Origin: Clostridia bacterium
GTDB taxonomy: Bacteria; Bacillota_A; Clostridia; Oscillospirales; CAG-272
Direction of reading: 5' to 3'
NCBI GenBank assembly: GCA_017445115.1
Contig: JAFSUU010000032.1
Span: forward strand, 1 to 64,000
Length of the DNA: 64,000 bases
A program made the position numbers and the translations under genes. Under the pieces are notes generated by a model. The model saw only the letters and a program-made list of their open reading frames with translations, did no database searches and had not been told where the DNA came from. Below, one piece after another: positions 18,930-27,792 of this stretch. The first letter of the stretch is position 1. The number at the start of each line of letters is the position of its first letter.

Positions 18930-19135
18930 AAAACAAAGTATCCTTCGACGTCAAGATTGACGCCGAAACTTACAAAAAACTCTCTTATATCGCGTCGGCG
19001 GAGGGAAGGAATATAAACAACCAAATTCTCCACCTCACGAGGACCAATATAGCGTACTACGAGAGAGTCCACGGAAAAATCAAGCCCGCTGAGCTTGACG
19101 GAATACCGCTGCCCGACGGCGACGCCGAAGAATAA
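18926..19135 (+). CDS. Small ribbon-helix-helix (Arc)-like protein
   Basis: A 69-residue protein whose N-terminal half, KVSFDVKIDAETYKKLSYIASAEGRNINNQILHLTRTNIAYYE, has the beta-strand/two-helix pattern of Arc/MetJ-type DNA-binding proteins; the C-terminus is acidic. Such proteins act as dimeric repressors, often of their own operon. The ATGA overlap with the EamA gene and the ggagg site indicate translational coupling. The assignment is by pattern only and the target is unknown. Confidence 0.65.
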   Translation: MKNKVSFDVKIDAETYKKLSYIASAEGRNINNQILHLTRTNIAYYERVHGKIKPAELDGIPLPDGDAEE

Positions 19136-19150
19136 ACCACGGGAGGGAAT

Positions 19151-20542
19151 ATGGTCTTTTCGTCTCTTGAATTTCTCTTCCTGTATTTTGCGGTGTCGAT
19201 GCTGATCTATTTCGCGGTCCCGCTGAAGCTCCGGAACGCGGTCCTGCTCGTCGTCAGCCTCGTCTTCTACGGATGGGGCGAGCCGGTCTACGTCTTTTTG
19301 ATGATCGGGACGATACTCATAGACTACGTCTGCGGATATTTCACCGACAAATACAAGAAGAAGGGGAATATAAAAGCCGCGCGCGCCTTTCTTATCGCGG
19401 CGGTCGTATCAAATCTGCTGCTCCTCGGATTCTTCAAATACTGGAACTTTATCATCGACAATCTGAACTCGATCTTCGGACTCTCGATCAAGGCGGTCGA
19501 GGTGTCGCTGCCGATCGGTATTTCGTTCTACACGTTCCAGGCTCTCTCATACGTCATCGATGTTTACAGAGAGGACGCCTCGGTGCAGAAGAACCCCGTT
19601 TCGTTCGGGGCTTACGTCACGCTCTTCCCGCAGCTGATCGCCGGTCCTATCGTCAGATACCGCGACGTCGACCGCGAGCTGCGAGACAGACCTCACAATC
19701 TCGTCATGATGTCGTCCGGCATCCGGACGTTTATCTGCGGATTTGCGAAGAAAGTGCTTCTCGCGAACTCCGCCGGCGCGGTCTGGGAGACGTTCCGAGA
19801 CTCGAACACCGTTCTCGGCTCCTGGCTCGGCATAATCTTCTTCTCGTTCCAGATATACTTCGACTTTTCGGGCTATTCCGACATGGCGATAGGCCTCGGA
19901 AAAATGCTCGGTTTCACGTTCAGAGAAAACTTTTACTATCCTTATACTTCAAAATCCATCACCGAGTTCTGGAGGAGATGGCACATCTCCCTCGGGACAT
20001 GGTTCAGAGAATACGTTTACATCCCGCTCGGCGGAAACAGACGCGGACGCGGCAGGACTTATCTCAATATCCTTATCGTGTGGTTCCTGACAGGTCTCTG
20101 GCACGGCGCCTCCTGGAACTTTATCCTCTGGGGGCTTTACTACTGCGTGATCCTCGTCATGGAAAAACTGTTCTTGAAGAAACTGCTTGACAAAGTGCCA
20201 TCATTCGTATCGCACGTTTATTCGCTGATACTCATTCTTTTCGGCTGGTGGCTGTTCGTGTTCGACGATATGTCGGCAGGATTCTCTTTCCTCGGAAAGA
20301 TGTTCGGCGCGGCGCCCTTCACGACCGGCGCGGTCACGCTTGACGCGCTGTCGAACGCGGTGCTGCTTGTCGTGCTCGTCATCGCGTGCACTCCTCTCCC
20401 CAAGAAGCTGTACTACAAGCTTTACGAAAAGTCGGCGGCGGCAAGGTGGATTGCCGCAGGGCTCGCGGTAGCGGCGCTCTTCGTCTGCACGGCGTACCTC
20501 GTTAACTCCTCGTACAATCCGTTCCTTTATTTCAGATTCTGA
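19151..20542 (+). CDS. MBOAT-family O-acyltransferase (AlgI/DltB-like)
   Basis: Polytopic membrane enzyme that moves acyl groups, usually acetyl, across the membrane for O-acetylation of extracellular polysaccharide or other envelope glycans. The 463 residues contain about 11 membrane segments, the AlgI-type core [24 protein letters not shown]-like region (here with [12 protein letters not shown], about residues 269-279) and the catalytic-His motif LWHGASWNF (His318). Start 19151 follows gggaggg. It lies 17 bases before a DHHW/AlgJ-like gene, the normal two-component arrangement. Confidence 0.9.
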   Translation: [463 protein letters not shown]

Positions 20543-20559
20543 AAGGAGGGGATAAAATT

Positions 20560-21798
20560 ATGATAAAAGAAAAACACTCTCATATAGACGCCGACGAAGA
20601 GCAGAAGCGTCACCTCGACCTTGAAAAAGAGTTTCAGAGCAAGAACAAGGCGCTGAATATTGTTCTGACCGTCTCGTTCTTCGCTTTCATCTACGTCTTT
20701 GCGCTCCTCTTCTGGATCCTTCCCGACCGCGACGTTTCCGCGGAGGAAAACAGAGCGCTGGCGTCCGCCCCCGAGTTTTCGTTCGAATCGCTCGCCGACG
20801 GATCCTACACTTCAAAATTCGCGACTTATATGGCAGATCAGTTCCCTGCGAGAAACTTCTTCGTAAACCTGAAAGCGGCATCGGAAGCTGCCCTCCTAAA
20901 AGGCGAAAACAACGGCGTGATCTTCGCGAAAGACGGATATCTCGTAAAGCGGTTCGATACGGTCGATACCGAGACCGTCGAAAAGAATATATCGAACATC
21001 TGCGAATTCGCGTCGGCGCTTGAGGACGCCGGGATCGACGTCACCGTCGCCGCCGCGGGGCGCGAGGTCGACGTCGCGGAGTCTGTCCTTCCCGCGGCGT
21101 ACGGCACAGATTCTTCCGACGCCATGTGGTCGGCAATCGACGGAGCGTTCTCTAAGGGCAATATAAAATACGTCGACTTAAAGACGCCTCTGAAAGAAAG
21201 CTTTGACAAGGGCGAATACGTATACTACAGAACGGATCACCACTGGACGTCTTACGGAGCGTATCTCGCTTACGGGATCCTCGCGAAAGAAATGGGATTT
21301 GCCCCGTCGGATAAAGATTCCTTCCGCCGCGAGACAGTGACGGACAAATTCCACGGCACGACCTGGTCGAGCGCCGGCGCGTCGTGGATCTCGCCGGACT
21401 CGATCGAATTCTTCAGATTCGACGGCGATGATAAGCTCACCACCGACCGTCAGGACGAAAAGTTCGACGGACTTTACAAAACATCTTATCTTGAAGAAAA
21501 AGACAAATACTCCGCGTTTCTCGGAGGAAACGCCGCGAGGATCGACGTCAGGTCGTCCGGCGCGGAGAGAGAAAAACTCCTTGTCATCAAGGACAGCTTT
21601 TTCCACAGCCTCGCGCCGTTCTTCGCGGAGAAATACGACCTCGTCATAATCGATATGAGATACTTCACCGGCTCCGCCGCGATGCTCTGCAAAGACGAGG
21701 GGATAGACAAAGTCCTCGTCCTGCTCAACGCCGAAACGCTCGGCGAGGAATGCGGGCTCGGAAGACTTAAAATGGGTCTTGCCGTACTCGGCGACTGA
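20560..21798 (+). CDS. DHHW (AlgJ/AlgX-like SGNH) protein, partner of the MBOAT enzyme
   Basis: Type II membrane-anchored extracytoplasmic protein. A basic/acidic cytoplasmic N-terminus (1-30) is followed by one membrane helix (about 32-53) and then an SGNH-hydrolase-like domain with the family motif YYRTDHHWTSYGAYL (DHHW at 226-229) and a candidate Ser block LLVIKDSFFHSLAPF. In alginate-type systems such proteins accept the acetyl group from MBOAT and transfer it to the polysaccharide. 412 residues; start 20560 follows aaggagggg. No polysaccharide synthase is nearby, so the acceptor polymer is unknown. Confidence 0.87.
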   Translation: MIKEKHSHIDADEEQKRHLDLEKEFQSKNKALNIVLTVSFFAFIYVFALLFWILPDRDVSAEENRALASAPEFSFESLADGSYTSKFATYMADQFPARNFFVNLKAASEAALLKGENNGVIFAKDGYLVKRFDTVDTETVEKNISNICEFASALEDAGIDVTVAAAGREVDVAESVLPAAYGTDSSDAMWSAIDGAFSKGNIKYVDLKTPLKESFDKGEYVYYRTDHHWTSYGAYLAYGILAKEMGFAPSDKDSFRRETVTDKFHGTTWSSAGASWISPDSIEFFRFDGDDKLTTDRQDEKFDGLYKTSYLEEKDKYSAFLGGNAARIDVRSSGAEREKLLVIKDSFFHSLAPFFAEKYDLVIIDMRYFTGSAAMLCKDEGIDKVLVLLNAETLGEECGLGRLKMGLAVLGD

Positions 21799-21837
21799 AA
21801 AAGACAACCGTGATCATTTAATACAGGAGATAAAGAT

Positions 21838-22539
21838 ATGAAAAGAATTATCGCCATTTTACTAATCGTATTCACGCTCTTCGCTCTCGCGTCCTGCTCT
21901 CTTATCAGAAAAGCGACGCCGAAGGAAGAACAGACAAGACAGACGGAAAGCGACGATGGAAACGTTTCCGACACAAAACCCGCGGACACCGAAGCCGACA
22001 CCGATGATTCGCCTGCAGTCAGATATACCGTCGACGAGGCGTACGAGCTTCTGTCTCACTCTTTCCCCGATTACAAAACCGACGAGGTAAAGATCGAGCG
22101 CACTGATCTGATCATTGCCGAAAACGACGGAACCGAATATTATATTTTCAACGTCAGCCTTCCCAAGAAGGCGGAGACCGACACCGCGGCAGAGTCCGAC
22201 ACCGAGAGTGCGGACACGAAAGACACCGAAACGAAGGCGGTCGAATATGCCGAACCCGTCCGCTATTACGTCTCCGTAAACGGAGTCGTTCACACGGAGC
22301 TCGTCGACAACAACGTGGACAACCGGTACGCTGAAAACGTGTTCATTCAGAAGCACGGCGAAAAGGACGACGCGGGGCACGAGTACGTTCTGCGTTACGA
22401 AGGTCTGCTCAAGAGCCAGGACAATCTCTGCTACAACTTCGCAGTTTACAAAAAGATGTCCGACGACAAAGAAGAGTACTATACCAACTTTCTCGTGACG
22501 ATCGACGGTAAGTACAGCGCAGAAACGGCAAGACACTGA
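21838..22539 (+). CDS. Putative lipoprotein
   Basis: A 233-residue secreted lipoprotein of unknown function. The signal peptide KRIIAILLIVFTLFAL ends in the lipobox LASC with Cys20 as lipidation site; LspA (6438) should process it. After a Thr/Asp/Glu-rich linker there is a beta-rich domain, TVDEAYELLSHSFPDY..., interrupted by a second acidic Thr/Asp-rich insertion (about 118-140). Start 21838 follows aggag. It trails the MBOAT-DHHW pair on the same strand. Confidence 0.8.
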   Translation: MKRIIAILLIVFTLFALASCSLIRKATPKEEQTRQTESDDGNVSDTKPADTEADTDDSPAVRYTVDEAYELLSHSFPDYKTDEVKIERTDLIIAENDGTEYYIFNVSLPKKAETDTAAESDTESADTKDTETKAVEYAEPVRYYVSVNGVVHTELVDNNVDNRYAENVFIQKHGEKDDAGHEYVLRYEGLLKSQDNLCYNFAVYKKMSDDKEEYYTNFLVTIDGKYSAETARH

Positions 22540-22556
22540 GATCAAAAGGTGGGGCA

Positions 22557-24557
22557 ATGGCAAAGCAAGACATTACCGCAAAATATGACGACAAATCAAT
22601 AGTCCTTCTGAAAGGCGCGGAACGAGTGAGGTTCCGCCCCGCCGTAATATTCGGCTCGGACGGACTTGAAGGATGCCAGCACTCGTATTTCGAGATCCTC
22701 TCGAACTCGGTCGACGAGGCGAGAGAAAATTACGGCGACGAGATAAAGACGACCGTGTTCCTCGACGGCTCGATCGAGGTCGAAGACCACGGGCGCGGCG
22801 TCCCGCTCGGATTCAACGAAGCGGAGGGCAGATACAACTGGGAGCTCATCTATTGCGAGCTCTACGCCGGAGGTAAATACGCGAACAACGACGACGATTC
22901 GGCGTACAAATATTCGCTCGGACTCAACGGACTCGGCGCCTGCGCGACGCAGTACAGCTCCGAATATTTCGACGTTTCGTCCTACGACGGCGTAAACGTC
23001 TCCTCGATGCACTTTGAAAAGGGCGAGGCCGCCGGAGAATTCACGGTGCGCCCGATCGAGAAGCGCGACCTGAAGCACGGCACGATCCAGCGCTGGAAGC
23101 CGGACCGCGAGGTCTTCACCGACACCGCGATCCCGAGGAGCTACTTCGAGCAGACGCTGAAAACGCAGTCCGCGTCCAACGCTGGGATCAAATTCATTCT
23201 GAAATACGAGACCGCGCCCGGCGTCTTCGACACCGAAGAATTCTTCTACGAATCCGGCATCAGAGACTATATCAAAGAGATCGCCGGAGAAGACACTCTC
23301 ACGGCGCCGACATACTGGTCGTTCGAGACTTCGGGACGCGACCGCGAAGATATGGCGGACTACAAGCTCAAGGGCGAGTTCGTCTGGTGCGTCTCGACGA
23401 AGGTCTCCGCGCTCAAGTATTTTCACAACTCAAGCTGGCTCGAGCACGGCGGAAGTCCGGATGACGCGGTAAAGCGCGCTTTCGTTTACGCGGTCGACAA
23501 GAGGCTTCGCGCCGTCGGAAAATACAACAAGAACGAGGCGAAGATCAAGTTCACCGACATCGAGGACTGTCTCGTCTTCATTTCAAACAGTTTTTCGACG
23601 CAGACGTCTTACGAGAACCAGACGAAAAAGGCGATCACAAACACTTTCATCGCCGACGCGATGACTCAGTTCTTAAAGGAACAGCTTGAGTTCTATTTCC
23701 TTGAGAACCCCGCCGACGGCGAAAGATTCCTCAACCAGGTTCTCATAAACAGAAGAAGCCGTGAAAAGGCGGAGACGACGAGGATCGACGTCAAAAAGGC
23801 GCTCGCGACTTCAAACGACATCACCGGCAGAGTTGAAAAGTTCGTCGCGTGCAGATCGAAAGACCCGACGCGCCGCGAGCTCTACATCGTCGAGGGAGAT
23901 TCCGCGATGGGAAGCTGCAAGCTCGGGCGAAACGCCGAATTCCAGGCGATCATCCCCGTGCGCGGCAAGACGCTGAACTGCCTTAAAACGACTTACGATA
24001 AGATCTTCAAAAACGAGATCATACTCGACCTGCTCCGAGTCATTGGATGCGGCGTCGAGATAAGCGAGAAAAAGGTCAAGGGCGACGTGTCTCCGTTCGA
24101 CCTCTCCTCGCTCCGCTGGTCAAAGATCATTATATGCACCGATGCCGACGAGGACGGATTCCAGATCAGAACTCTGCTCCTCACGATGTTCTATCGCCTG
24201 CTTCCGACGCTGATCGACGAGGGGAAGATCTATATTGCGGAAACGCCGCTGTACGAGATAACCTGCCGCGACGACATCTATTTCGCATACGACGAAAACG
24301 AAAAAGCCGCGATAACGTCAAAACTCGACGGCAAAAAATACACCATCCAGCGTTCAAAGGGACTCGGCGAGAACGAGCCGGATATGATGTGGCAGACGAC
24401 GATGAACCCCGAGACAAGACGGCTAATCAGAATATCAAAAGCCGACGCCGAAGAGACCGCGCAGATCTTCGATACCCTGCTCGGAGACAACATCGTCGGA
24501 AGAAAAGAATTCATTTTCAAATACGGCAGCCTCTACGCCGACGAGGCGGACGTATAG
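22557..24557 (+). CDS. Atypical type IIA topoisomerase B-subunit (GyrB/ParE paralogue)
   Basis: ATPase/Toprim subunit of a type IIA topoisomerase. The GHKL pocket is intact: FEILSNSVDEAREN holds Glu46 and Asn50, followed by DHGRGVPLG and the ATP lid LGLNGLGACATQYSS, which differs from the canonical GGLHGVGASVVNALS. The QTK loop is SYENQTKKAI (355-357). The Toprim domain has YIVEGDSAMGS (446-450) and TDADEDG (529-533), so all metal ligands are present. The 666-residue length is normal. Start 22557 follows aaggtgggg. The divergent lid places it in a clostridial paralogue group, probably topo IV-like. Its GyrA/ParC-type partner is not adjacent; a terminator follows. Confidence 0.88.
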   Translation: MAKQDITAKYDDKSIVLLKGAERVRFRPAVIFGSDGLEGCQHSYFEILSNSVDEARENYGDEIKTTVFLDGSIEVEDHGRGVPLGFNEAEGRYNWELIYCELYAGGKYANNDDDSAYKYSLGLNGLGACATQYSSEYFDVSSYDGVNVSSMHFEKGEAAGEFTVRPIEKRDLKHGTIQRWKPDREVFTDTAIPRSYFEQTLKTQSASNAGIKFILKYETAPGVFDTEEFFYESGIRDYIKEIAGEDTLTAPTYWSFETSGRDREDMADYKLKGEFVWCVSTKVSALKYFHNSSWLEHGGSPDDAVKRAFVYAVDKRLRAVGKYNKNEAKIKFTDIEDCLVFISNSFSTQTSYENQTKKAITNTFIADAMTQFLKEQLEFYFLENPADGERFLNQVLINRRSREKAETTRIDVKKALATSNDITGRVEKFVACRSKDPTRRELYIVEGDSAMGSCKLGRNAEFQAIIPVRGKTLNCLKTTYDKIFKNEIILDLLRVIGCGVEISEKKVKGDVSPFDLSSLRWSKIIICTDADEDGFQIRTLLLTMFYRLLPTLIDEGKIYIAETPLYEITCRDDIYFAYDENEKAAITSKLDGKKYTIQRSKGLGENEPDMMWQTTMNPETRRLIRISKADAEETAQIFDTLLGDNIVGRKEFIFKYGSLYADEADV

Positions 24558-24621
24558 GATGAATGCTATGACCGGCTTTCTTTTGGAAAAGAAAGCCTCG
24601 GCAAAGAAAGCTTCTATGAAA

Positions 24622-24658
24622 GCGCCCGAAACGGAATCGTTTCGGGCGCAGTTTTTTT
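24622..24658 (+). terminator. Intrinsic terminator of the topoisomerase gene
   Basis: A perfect 11-bp stem (24622-24632 with 24639-24649, arm gcgcccgaaac, loop ggaatc) is followed by a seven-T run. A smaller hairpin, ggctttctttt/aaaagaaagcc, lies just upstream. Confidence 0.92.
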
Positions 24659-24682
24659 ATTTCCCAAAGTTTTTTGAAAAGG

Positions 24683-24717
24683 GCGGGGAGAACTTTTTTC
24701 AAAAAAGTTCTCCCCGC
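24683..24717. repeat. Intergenic hairpin repeat, copy with 17-bp stem
   Basis: The inverted repeat pairs 24683-24699 with 24701-24717 around a single central c. The arm is gcggggagaactttttt. The same arm occurs at 40466-40501, and a variant at 53717-53750. It is placed between the convergent topoisomerase and cca genes, 9 bases after cca ends. Confidence 0.8.
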
Positions 24718-24725
24718 ATTCTCTT

Positions 24726-26045
24726 TCATCTCTTCTTTTTGATATATTCGATCAGCGCTTCTTTGTCGTTCGGCAGTTCTTCGTCTATCACGAGAGAAAG
24801 GAGTTCGTGAAGCGCCTCTCCTATCTCCGGCCCGGAGAGTCCGAGGGACGTCATATCGTTGCCGTTCACGGCGAGGTCGCGGAGCGAAAAGCATTCGTTC
24901 TCGCGGACTATCTCCTCCGCGATCGCGGCGATCTTATCGGCGGTCTTAGCGCGTTCGCGGTATTCGGGCGCGTGGGCGACGGAGTCCGCGCGATATATCT
25001 TGCAGAACATCAGGAGCTCGTCGTACGTAAATATCGTGAGGAGCCGTTTGACCGGCTTCTTTTCGGGGACTATAGGTCTGTCGTGAAGCTTGCAGAACAG
25101 AACGACGAGTCTTGCCGTTTCCGCGTCGGAATGCATCGCGGCGAACCAGCGCTCCGCGATCTTTTCACTGACATCGGGATGGCCTTTGAAATGTCTCACA
25201 CCGTCTTCTTCCGTACAGACGTACGGCTTTCCTATATCGTGGAACAGCATCGAGAGACGAAGCACCGGATCCGGCTCTATCGCCTCGACCGATTTCGCTA
25301 TATGAGTATAGACGTCGTAGCAGTGATACTTGCTCTTCTGATCGAATCCGATCGCCGGCGTCATTTCCGGTATCAGCGTGCAGATGACGTCGGAATAATC
25401 CGTCAGGATTCTGTAAACATCCTTTCCGCAGAGCAGTTTTTTAAGCTCGGAATACACCCTCTCGACGGAAATATTCAAAAGTTTCCCGCGGTTTTTGTGT
25501 ATCGACTCCGCGGTGCCGCTCTCTATCTCAAAGCCGAGCGTCGAGGAAAAGCGGAGCGCGCGGATGATCCGGAGCGCATCCTCGCCGAATCTTGTGTCGG
25601 GGTCTCCGGTGCATCTCACGACGCCGCGCGAAATATCCTCCATACCGCCGTAAGGATCGACTGTCTTTCCGCGGCGGTCGACGGCGATCGAATTCATCGT
25701 AAAGTCGCGCCGCGCGAGGTCGTCTTCGATCTTCCGCGTGAAGGTCACGCTCTCGGGATGACGCGAGTCAAGATATTCGCCGTCAGATCTGAAGGTGGTT
25801 ATTTCTATCGGCGAGCCGTCAATAACCACGGTGACCGTTCCGTGCGCGATACCGGTCTCGATCACCTTGTATTTCGCAAAAACTTTTTCAACTTCTTCGG
25901 GAAGGGCGGACGTCGTAACGTCGTAATCCGAGACTTCTCTTCCTATAGCGCGGTCGCGCACCGAACCGCCGACGATATACGCTTCGTATCCGGCGTCCTC
26001 AAGCGCGGCGAGAGCGCCGTCAATATTTTTCGGAAGCATTTCCAT
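24726..26045 (-). CDS. cca: CCA tRNA nucleotidyltransferase with HD domain
   Basis: Adds or repairs the 3'-CCA end of tRNAs. The 439-residue class II enzyme shows the NTase active site YIVGGSVRDRAIGREVSDYDVTTSA (GGSVRD and DYD), the RRDFTMNSIAVD motif, nucleotide-selecting GEDALRIIRALRFSSTLGF, and a C-terminal HD domain with LSMLFHDIGKP. The HD domain suggests extra phosphohydrolase activity. Start 26045 is eight bases after ggagg; a second ATG two codons in is possible. Confidence 0.94.
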   Translation of the reverse strand: MEMLPKNIDGALAALEDAGYEAYIVGGSVRDRAIGREVSDYDVTTSALPEEVEKVFAKYKVIETGIAHGTVTVVIDGSPIEITTFRSDGEYLDSRHPESVTFTRKIEDDLARRDFTMNSIAVDRRGKTVDPYGGMEDISRGVVRCTGDPDTRFGEDALRIIRALRFSSTLGFEIESGTAESIHKNRGKLLNISVERVYSELKKLLCGKDVYRILTDYSDVICTLIPEMTPAIGFDQKSKYHCYDVYTHIAKSVEAIEPDPVLRLSMLFHDIGKPYVCTEEDGVRHFKGHPDVSEKIAERWFAAMHSDAETARLVVLFCKLHDRPIVPEKKPVKRLLTIFTYDELLMFCKIYRADSVAHAPEYRERAKTADKIAAIAEEIVRENECFSLRDLAVNGNDMTSLGLSGPEIGEALHELLSLVIDEELPNDKEALIEYIKKKR

Positions 26046-26086
26046 ATTTCGCCCCTCCTTTCAAAAATCGTTTATAGTTCAATATA

Positions 26087-26887
26087 TTATCCGACGGTCA
26101 CCGCGGCTCCAAGCTCCCCGAGTATCGAGGCAAACTGCATGAACGTGAATACGGCCGTCGGGAGCGAGTCGCCGTCTTTGAACGAACAGCTGAATTTTCC
26201 GTTATATTCGGCGCCGAAACGCGCGCAGGTCTCTTTGATTACCGCGCCGAACTGACGGATATCGTCTTTATTGTTCCATTTTATACGCTCGATAATGTCG
26301 CCGCCGTCAAAGCCACCGCGGTCGGTGAGCGTGAAAATCCCGTTTCCGCTCTCAACCTGAATGCTCATAGGATCCGTCTCGTCTTTGAAAGCGAAATTTG
26401 AGCGGACTATGCCGTCTTCAAGCGAGATCGATCTATTAAGATCTTCGACGAACTGAGCCGGGTACTCCCCATCGGACGGAAAATCGCGGCGCGTTATGTA
26501 CTTCTCGCACTCTCCCTGCAATTCTTCATTGACGAAGGGATAAAGATCGGCGTTCGCGCAAATACTCACACACTGAATAAAAGTGAAAAATCGGCGCATA
26601 TCTGATTCTGAAATAAGCCACGTCAGCGCTCTGTCCTCCGACGGCTCAATATTGAGGAAAACGCGCGCAAGATAATCGAACACTTCGCCGAGAATATACG
26701 GGTCGTCAGTTTTTTGCGACAGCTCGCGATACGCCGCTCCGCAATCGGAAAGTATCACCGAGCTCTTCTTTTCCGTCGCGACAAACTCAAACCCGCCTTC
26801 GCTCATGGGAAAATAAAACGGCAGCTTTATCTTCGCCGTGCGCCCGTTCTTTTCGACTTCAACATGACCGTAAAGCAAATACTCCAT
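26087..26887 (-). CDS. Hypothetical protein, possibly DUF1828-like
   Basis: A 266-residue soluble protein without signal or membrane segments. The N-terminal segment ...FEFVATEKKSSVILSDCGAAYRELSQ and the later GNGIFTLTDRGGFDGGDIIERI each look like a beta-hairpin with a DxG turn, somewhat like DUF1828/DUF1829 proteins; this is a weak resemblance. It lies 7 bases behind the metallophosphatase gene (upstream on this strand) and is probably co-transcribed with it. Function unknown. Confidence 0.7.
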   Translation of the reverse strand: MEYLLYGHVEVEKNGRTAKIKLPFYFPMSEGGFEFVATEKKSSVILSDCGAAYRELSQKTDDPYILGEVFDYLARVFLNIEPSEDRALTWLISESDMRRFFTFIQCVSICANADLYPFVNEELQGECEKYITRRDFPSDGEYPAQFVEDLNRSISLEDGIVRSNFAFKDETDPMSIQVESGNGIFTLTDRGGFDGGDIIERIKWNNKDDIRQFGAVIKETCARFGAEYNGKFSCSFKDGDSLPTAVFTFMQFASILGELGAAVTVG

Positions 26888-26893
26888 CGCTTT

Positions 26894-27601
26894 TCACTCC
26901 AATATTGCACCCGCGCCGTCCGTCAGACTGTCTTCGACAACGAGCACGTTCACCTTTTTACTATCGTACGTTCCCGCGTCGATCGCAATAAAACCGTCGC
27001 CGCGGTATATTTTTGAATCCTCTGTCGGGTAATGACCGCAGACGATGGTCTTTCGCTCATTGTTCCCCGACATTTTACATCCTTTGATCCACCAGGTCCA
27101 GCGACCGGAGCTCCATTTGCTCTCGGGGGCGTTTCTCCAATCGGGCAGGATGGTGCCGTCCTCGTTCGGAAGCCATCCGTGAACGAAAATGTAGTTTTCG
27201 GTTTCAAAATAATCGCGCATTCCGCCGATAAAGTCATAAAGGCGGTTGATCATGCCCGTCTTGCCGGAAAAATCCACCGGATCGTATAGGCTCATAACGG
27301 AGTATTTCCCGAAAAACTCGAGGATTGTTTCGATCGTTCCGTTTATCATGTCGTGCTGCCCGAGTTTTCCCGTATCAAGGATCTCAAGCAGGCGCGCTTC
27401 GTGATTTCCCTTTATCATAACTTTACGCTCGATCCGCTCGAAGAACTTAAGTACCTCGCGGTTCTCCGTACCCCTGTCAAAAACGTCGCCGCAGCACACA
27501 AGAAGGTGGGCTTTGTTGTCCGAGTCATACCCTGCGTCCCGCAGCGCATCTTTTAGCTGATCTGCATATCCGTGAATATCCGACACTGCGAACAATTTCA
27601 T
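26894..27601 (-). CDS. PPP-type metallophosphatase (PrpE/serine-threonine phosphatase-like)
   Basis: Calcineurin-like phosphoesterase with complete metal motifs: FAVSDIHGYADQL, CCGDVFDRGTEN, MIKGNHEARL, FVHGWLP and VCGHYPTED. The set GDxxDRG plus GNHE is typical of bacterial PPP-family protein phosphatases and diadenosine tetraphosphatases. 235 residues. Start 27601 gives the normal family N-terminus MKLFAVSDIHG and follows aaaggga; a 20-codon longer reading would cross the promoter at 27652-27680. The substrate cannot be decided from sequence. Confidence 0.88.
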   Translation of the reverse strand: MKLFAVSDIHGYADQLKDALRDAGYDSDNKAHLLVCCGDVFDRGTENREVLKFFERIERKVMIKGNHEARLLEILDTGKLGQHDMINGTIETILEFFGKYSVMSLYDPVDFSGKTGMINRLYDFIGGMRDYFETENYIFVHGWLPNEDGTILPDWRNAPESKWSSGRWTWWIKGCKMSGNNERKTIVCGHYPTEDSKIYRGDGFIAIDAGTYDSKKVNVLVVEDSLTDGAGAILE

Positions 27602-27651
27602 TTTCGATCCCTTTTCTGTCTCACCGTTTGGCGGCGTTTTGCGTTTTTTAT

Positions 27652-27680
27652 ATTCTATCATAATACTCAGTAATTGTCAA
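27652..27680 (-). promoter_or_regulatory. Near-consensus promoter of the metallophosphatase operon
   Basis: On the minus strand, -35 TTGACA (27675-27680), a 17-bp spacer and -10 TAGAAT (27652-27657). It is back to back with the plus-strand promoter at 27705. Confidence 0.82.
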
Positions 27681-27704
27681 TTTATCGCGCGCGTCAAAAA
27701 ACGC

Positions 27705-27733
27705 TTTACATACTTAAAAAACCGTGATATAAT
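27705..27733 (+). promoter_or_regulatory. Promoter of the E2-like/HTH/ruvX operon
   Basis: -35 TTTACA (27705-27710), a 17-bp spacer and -10 TATAAT (27728-27733), 60 bases before the start codon. Confidence 0.8.
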
Positions 27734-27792
27734 TATTATGTATATTTTTAATTCGGCTGACGCGAACGTTAACTGCCGGGGAAGCGTACGAG

